From Thermonema rossianum DSM 10300 (GTDB lineage: Bacteria > Bacteroidota > Bacteroidia > Cytophagales > Thermonemataceae), in contig NZ_AUGC01000018.1 of assembly GCF_000426825.1 (NCBI RefSeq), positions 1 through 47,284 of the forward strand: DNA of 47,284 nucleotides. Direction: 5' to 3'. Under the pieces are notes generated by a model. That model was not told where the DNA came from, did no database searches, and saw nothing but the letters and a program-made list of their open reading frames with translations. Made by a program: the position numbers and the translations under genes. Below, in pieces: positions 44,045-47,284 of the stretch (the first letter of the stretch is position 1; each line of letters begins with the position of its first letter).

Positions 44045-44482
44045 CTACTTGATGCCGGTGCTGCCAAAGCCCCCCTCGCCCCTTTCTGTTGCTTCGAGGG
44101 TCTCTACCGGCTCCCATTCTACCTGCTCGTAGCGGGCAACCACCAGCTGCGCCAGACGCTCGCCGTCCTCTATGGTATAGGGCTCGTTGGACAGGTTCAC
44201 TACGCCCAGTTTGATTTCGCCGGTATAGTCCGAATCGAGGGTGCCCACGCAGTTGATAAGCGTGATGCCTTTTTTGATAGAAAGTCCGCTGCGTGGGCGT
44301 ATCTGCCCTTCATAGCCTTCGGGCAGCTGCACATACAAGCCGGTGGGGATGAGTGCACGTTCCAAGGGCTGCAAGGTAACGGCTTCGTTAAGGTTGGCAC
44401 GCAGGTCCATGCCTGCCGAGCCCGCAGTAGCATAAGAAGGCAAAGGGTGTTTCGATTTGTTGACAATCTTTACTTTCAACAT
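44045..44482 (-). CDS. dut: dUTP diphosphatase
   Basis: 145 residues, standard trimeric dUTPase length. All five motifs: [41 protein letters not shown] (cut here as [12 protein letters not shown]), GERLAQLVV and the C-terminal [10 protein letters not shown] loop. Hydrolyses dUTP to dUMP and keeps uracil out of DNA. Confidence 0.98.
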   Translation of the reverse strand: MLKVKIVNKSKHPLPSYATAGSAGMDLRANLNEAVTLQPLERALIPTGLYVQLPEGYEGQIRPRSGLSIKKGITLINCVGTLDSDYTGEIKLGVVNLSNEPYTIEDGERLAQLVVARYEQVEWEPVETLEATERGEGGFGSTGIK

Positions 44483-44495
44483 TCCTTTTTTTCGA

Positions 44496-44503
44496 CAAAG
44501 CTA
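44496..44503 (-). promoter_or_regulatory. -7 box for dut
   Basis: Minus-strand TAGCTTTG (TAnnTTTG) 14-21 bases before the dut start, the same 8-mer as before thrS. A TTTG at 44514-44511 is too near for -33. Confidence 0.4.
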
Positions 44504-44627
44504 ACGAAAACAAAGCAGCTTCACTAAAGGAGAAAGGCATAAAAAGAGAAAGGTTTTTTCTTGTCAGCAGCTAAAGTAGCCTTCTCTTTTTGTATCTTCA
44601 GGAAAGAACGTAATTACACTCCCTATA

Positions 44628-45434
44628 ATGAAACCTGCTCTCTTCTTTTTTATCCTGTGGCTGTGTGGCGCCACGCTCCCCTTCACAGCCCAAGCTCAAA
44701 CATGGCAGGAAGCCTTCCAACAAGGATGGACACTTTACCAAGCGGAACGCTACCAAGAAGCAGCCCCTTTCTTAGAAAAAAGTTTACAATTGCTCGAAAA
44801 GGAAGCATCGCCCGATGCCACTGACTTGGCAGTTCTTACTTACCTCTTAGCCTCCGGTTATGAAAAAATGCAGCAAACCGGAAAAGCATTGCTCAAGCAA
44901 ATCAAACAGCCTTTTATTCTACACATAGCCACACACGGTTTTTTCCTGCCCGTAGAGCAAATGCAGGCCTTCCGTTTTATGCAGTGGGGCGATGCACCCG
45001 GGCAATCAATCATACAAAACCCGCTCTACCGTACAGGTTTGTTACTGGCAGGCGCCGAAAACACTTTGCGTGGCGACACCGGCGGCGAAGCAGAGAACGG
45101 CATCTTGTTTGCTGCCGAGGTGCAAGAGTTGCCCCTGCTCGGTTGCCAGCTGGTGGTCCTTTCTGCCTGCGAAACCGGCTTGGGCGAACTGCAAAACGGC
45201 GAAGGCGTCTATGGTCTGCAGCGGGCTTTTATGGAAGCCGGTGCCGAAGCCGTCATCATGAGTCTGTGGCGCGTAGATGACCAAGCCACCCAAAAGCTGA
45301 TGCAATTGTTTTATTCTTTCTATATTCGGGAAAAGCAAAGCATCGACGAAGCCTTCAGCCATGCCATACAAATGCTCAAAGCAGAATATCCTGCCCCTTA
45401 CTACTGGGGCGCCTTCGTGTTGATACAGAACTAA
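44628..45434 (+). CDS. CHAT-domain protease, apparently shortened
   Basis: 268 residues. Signal peptide to about 24 (AQAQ), a TPR-like pair of helices (25-85, WQEAFQQGWTLYQAERYQEAA), then directly the second half of a CHAT (caspase-HetF-associated) domain: His103 in HIATHGFFLP and Cys181 in LSACETGLGE, plus MSLWRVDDQATQKLM and YYWGAFVLIQN. Catalytic pair intact. Usual Bacteroidota CHAT proteins with TPRs are 800-1100 residues, with many TPRs and about 90-100 further CHAT residues before ATHG; those are missing, as if an in-frame deletion joined the first TPR to the CHAT core. Whether it is folded and active is uncertain. Confidence 0.8.
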   Translation: MKPALFFFILWLCGATLPFTAQAQTWQEAFQQGWTLYQAERYQEAAPFLEKSLQLLEKEASPDATDLAVLTYLLASGYEKMQQTGKALLKQIKQPFILHIATHGFFLPVEQMQAFRFMQWGDAPGQSIIQNPLYRTGLLLAGAENTLRGDTGGEAENGILFAAEVQELPLLGCQLVVLSACETGLGELQNGEGVYGLQRAFMEAGAEAVIMSLWRVDDQATQKLMQLFYSFYIREKQSIDEAFSHAIQMLKAEYPAPYYWGAFVLIQN

Positions 45435-45473
45435 AAAAAACGACAAGAAAGACTACTTTTATATGCTAACAAA

Positions 45474-45507
45474 GCGCCTTCATGCTGATACAGAACTAAA
45501 AAAACGG
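45474..45507 (+). pseudogene. 3'-end remnant of a second CHAT gene copy
   Basis: GCGCCTTCATGCTGATACAG... (45474-45507) repeats the last codons and the stop of the CHAT gene at 45409-45442 (GCGCCTTCGTGTTGATACAG...) with about two changes, and reads A-F-M-L-I-Q-N-stop in place of A-F-V-L-I-Q-N-stop. Nothing more of the copy remains. It points to a former tandem CHAT duplication that was lost by recombination. Confidence 0.6.
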
Positions 45508-45518
45508 ACGTACTCGAA

Positions 45519-46940
45519 ATGGAAGAACTGAAACAAAAAGTAAAAACACTTGAAAATGTAATAGAAAAAAACAAGCACCTCAGCTTGACCGACGCCGCTG
45601 CCCAAAGCGGCCTGCCACTCGACGACGTGCGCGAAGCCATGCAGCTGCTCATGGAGCGCTATCACTGCCGCCTGAGGGTAACCCAAGGGGGCGACTTGAT
45701 TTATGATTTCGGCAACAGCTTGCGCCGTCGCGACGAAAAAACATGGAGCGAGCGCTGGGACGAAATCAAAGCTGCCCTCTGGAAAGGGTTTCAGGTGTTC
45801 TTTAAAGCATGGATTGCCGTTACCTTGGTCGTCTATTTCGTCATTTTTGTGCTTCTGCTCATTGCAGGCTTGCTGGCACTCACCTCTGCCAATCGCGACG
45901 ACAAAGACCGGGGTCCCGACCTCTCGGGGGTGTTTTACATGATTGCGCGCATCTTTCAGGAAATATGGATTTGGAACACCCTCACCGATGCCACCGTTTA
46001 CCGCCAAGACCCGTACGGCTTCCCCTACAAAGCTCATGAGCCGCGTACGGCAAAGATAGGCAAGACCAAAAAGAAAAGCTTCATTGCTTCGGTCTATGAT
46101 TTTGTGTTCGGACCGCCACGCCCCAAAGAAGACCCGCTGAACAATCCCAAAGAGCTGGCTGCCTTTGCCCGCCAAAACAAAGGCATTGTGGTGATACCGG
46201 AAGTGAAAGCCTTGGCAGGATGGAACGAAGACCAAGCCAATGATTTCTTGACCGAGTGTCTGGTGCGCTACGACGGGCAAGCCCGCATATCTGAAAACGG
46301 TGTTTTGTACGGCGACTTCGAAGAGCTCACGCGCAGCGTTTCGAAAGAAGGCGACCATCCGGTCGTGTGGTACTGGAACGAATACGAAGCCCCCTACCTC
46401 ATGACCGGCAACAGCACATGGCGCAATGTAGGCATCACTGCCATGAACTCATTCAACTTGCTTTTTGCTGCCTTCTTTGCTTTTGCCTACAAGCCCTCTC
46501 CGGTAGCAAGCGGCTTTTGGGCACATGCCGACATCATACTGGGCTGGGTGCCTTTCTTGTTCTCGGTGATTTTCTTCACTGTGCCTGTCTTGCGGGCGTT
46601 TTGGGTAAGCCGGAAGGAAAAAGAGCGCCTGCGCAACAATGTGCGCAAGCTGGTCATGAAAAACATATTTACCAATATCAGCAGCGGCAACGACACCTTG
46701 CCCGAAACACAACTGCTCCATGACCCTAAAAACAGCATCAAGGTGCCACAGGCTACAGCCCGCAAAGTAATGAAAGAACTCATCGTTGACTGGCATGGCG
46801 AGGCTGTGGCACAAAACGACGGCAGCTTGATTTACCGCTTCGAACAGCCGGCTTTTGAGCTGAAAGAAGCCGCGCGCCTGCGTGCCCTGCGCAGCGACAG
46901 CTTCGAGGGTGGAGACACCTATATGGAGATAAACAATTGA
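45519..46940 (+). CDS. Integral membrane protein with three winged-helix-like repeats
   Basis: 473 residues, no named family that I can give. Three similar about 50-residue units end in the same turn: GGDLIYDF (57-64), NGVLYGDF (260-267), DGSLIYRF (434-441). Each begins with a helix like SLTDAAAQSGLPLDDVREAM, so they look like wHTH or small alpha/beta folds. Membrane helices at about 93-124, 302-325 and 338-363 separate them; between are basic loops. Resembles, from memory, cyanobacterial membrane proteins with one or more LPLxxA-type repeats. The C-terminus is acidic. Starts 12 bases after the CHAT remnant. Probably not DNA-binding, but unknown. Confidence 0.72.
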   Translation: MEELKQKVKTLENVIEKNKHLSLTDAAAQSGLPLDDVREAMQLLMERYHCRLRVTQGGDLIYDFGNSLRRRDEKTWSERWDEIKAALWKGFQVFFKAWIAVTLVVYFVIFVLLLIAGLLALTSANRDDKDRGPDLSGVFYMIARIFQEIWIWNTLTDATVYRQDPYGFPYKAHEPRTAKIGKTKKKSFIASVYDFVFGPPRPKEDPLNNPKELAAFARQNKGIVVIPEVKALAGWNEDQANDFLTECLVRYDGQARISENGVLYGDFEELTRSVSKEGDHPVVWYWNEYEAPYLMTGNSTWRNVGITAMNSFNLLFAAFFAFAYKPSPVASGFWAHADIILGWVPFLFSVIFFTVPVLRAFWVSRKEKERLRNNVRKLVMKNIFTNISSGNDTLPETQLLHDPKNSIKVPQATARKVMKELIVDWHGEAVAQNDGSLIYRFEQPAFELKEAARLRALRSDSFEGGDTYMEINN

Positions 46941-47184
46941 TTATCAATACTTTAAAAAATCAATGGTCGTCGATCGCCACTTTCCGGAAAGGAAAAAGGC
47001 ATAAAGTAACGACTACTTTCCTGAGAAACAATACATAAATATCTGATTTTCAATAAATTAACAAAAGTCGTCGAAGCCCGGGCAAAATTGCACTACTGCC
47101 GTTCGACGACTTTTTAATTTTCTTTCACAAAAAAACACCGCCTGCTCTTGCCTTTTTCACACTTTTCTTCTATATTTCCTACGG
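46941..47184 (+). promoter_or_regulatory. CRISPR leader region
   Basis: 244 bases, AT-rich toward the array. Contains the terminator hairpin at 47063-47115, a palindrome CTTTCCGGAAAG (46980-46991), a small hairpin AAAGTA/TACTTT (47003-47019) and the octamer GTCGTCGA at 46966-46973, at 47067-47074 and inverted in the terminator stem. The stretch after 47115 up to the first repeat holds no gene. The leader side is inferred because the repeat ends in the ATTGAAAT handle on the right, so transcription runs rightward. Confidence 0.6.
47063..47115 (+). terminator. Long hairpin terminator before the CRISPR array
   Basis: Perfect 13-bp stem AAAAGTCGTCGAA (47063-47075) / TTCGACGACTTTT (47102-47114) with a 26-base loop, then T-rich sequence. 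Ends the membrane-protein transcript and shields the CRISPR leader. Confidence 0.8.
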
Positions 47185-47284
47185 CTTTTAATCGCACCAA
47201 TGTGGAATTGAAATGAGCAGGAACAAACGGCTTTGTATGTGAACGGAGTACTTTTAATCGCACCAATGTGGAATTGAAATGACG
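47185..47284 (+). CRISPR. Start of a CRISPR array (two repeats, one full spacer)
   Basis: Two identical 30-base repeats at 47185-47214 and 47251-47280, each beginning CTTTTAATCGCACC and ending GGAATTGAAAT, with one 36-base spacer between and 4 bases of the next. The 3' ATTGAAAT is the 8-base crRNA handle typical of type I-B and type III systems. The array runs past the right edge. No cas gene is in the window, so the type cannot be fixed here. Confidence 0.93.

Noticed and set aside
44628-45434. CHAT gene as part of a defence module (gasdermin or type III-E style)
   Set aside because: No pore-forming partner or cas gene is next to it; the signal peptide points to the periplasm.

Overview
The window reads as a chromosomal piece of a member of the Bacteroidota, probably a Cytophagales-like, gliding or surface-active lineage. 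The evidence is: promoter-like TAnnTTTG elements and few Shine-Dalgarno sites; a type IX secretion (T9SS) C-terminal sorting domain on a giant surface protein; Bacteroidota-restricted families (DUF4296 lipoprotein, LytTR regulator, SpoIIE phosphatases of the YAQRIQ type); and many lipoproteins. Genus cannot be decided from this sequence. Coding density is very high. No stretch over 300 bases lacks a gene, and no tRNA, rRNA or insertion sequence was seen.

Layout. 1-2915 (-): N-terminal part of a secreted FG-GAP/cadherin-like repeat protein running off the left edge. 3047-8159 (-): an OxyR regulator with both redox cysteines, a cytochrome c / SCO copper chaperone / lipoprotein operon, an NhaC antiporter and a DUF58 protein. 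8203-9514 (+): a DUF4296 lipoprotein and an orphan LytTR response regulator closed by a hairpin terminator. 9621-12854 (+): a tightly overlapping operon coding a membrane-anchored peptidoglycan-binding-domain protein, a protein resembling the non-OmpA part of cyanobacterial 'OmpA' proteins, a Ras/Rab-like GTPase whose catalytic Gln position is Glu, and a SpoIIE/PP2C phosphatase. 12834-15575 (-): an esterase and thrS.

15865-31673 (+): six genes packed head to tail: a multi-membrane MFS-like/HEAT-repeat protein, a protein with two TIR-like segments, a 1038-residue nSTAND NTPase with transmembrane helix, coiled coil and WD40 propeller, an outer-membrane barrel, a propeller-type lipoprotein and a 2060-residue T9SS-exported Ig/PKD protein. 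Together they could connect the cell surface to a cytoplasmic STAND/TIR-like switch. This is the best candidate for an undescribed system here.

31675-44482: mostly housekeeping and metabolic genes (TPR lipoprotein, AMACR-like CoA enzyme, Nudix, MerC, glycosyltransferase-like, 2-hydroxyacid dehydrogenase, purE, GNAT, rsmI, corA, acyl-CoA dehydrogenase, NAD(P)-binding protein, dut). Among them are two secreted proteins that carry three copies of an unnamed four-cysteine domain, and a perfect 29-bp palindrome in front of merC that looks like a Fur/Zur-type operator.

44628-47284 (+): a CHAT protease that seems to have lost its middle, a 3' remnant of a second CHAT copy, a membrane protein with three winged-helix-like repeats, then the leader and first two repeats of a CRISPR array that continues past the right edge. 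No cas gene lies in the window.
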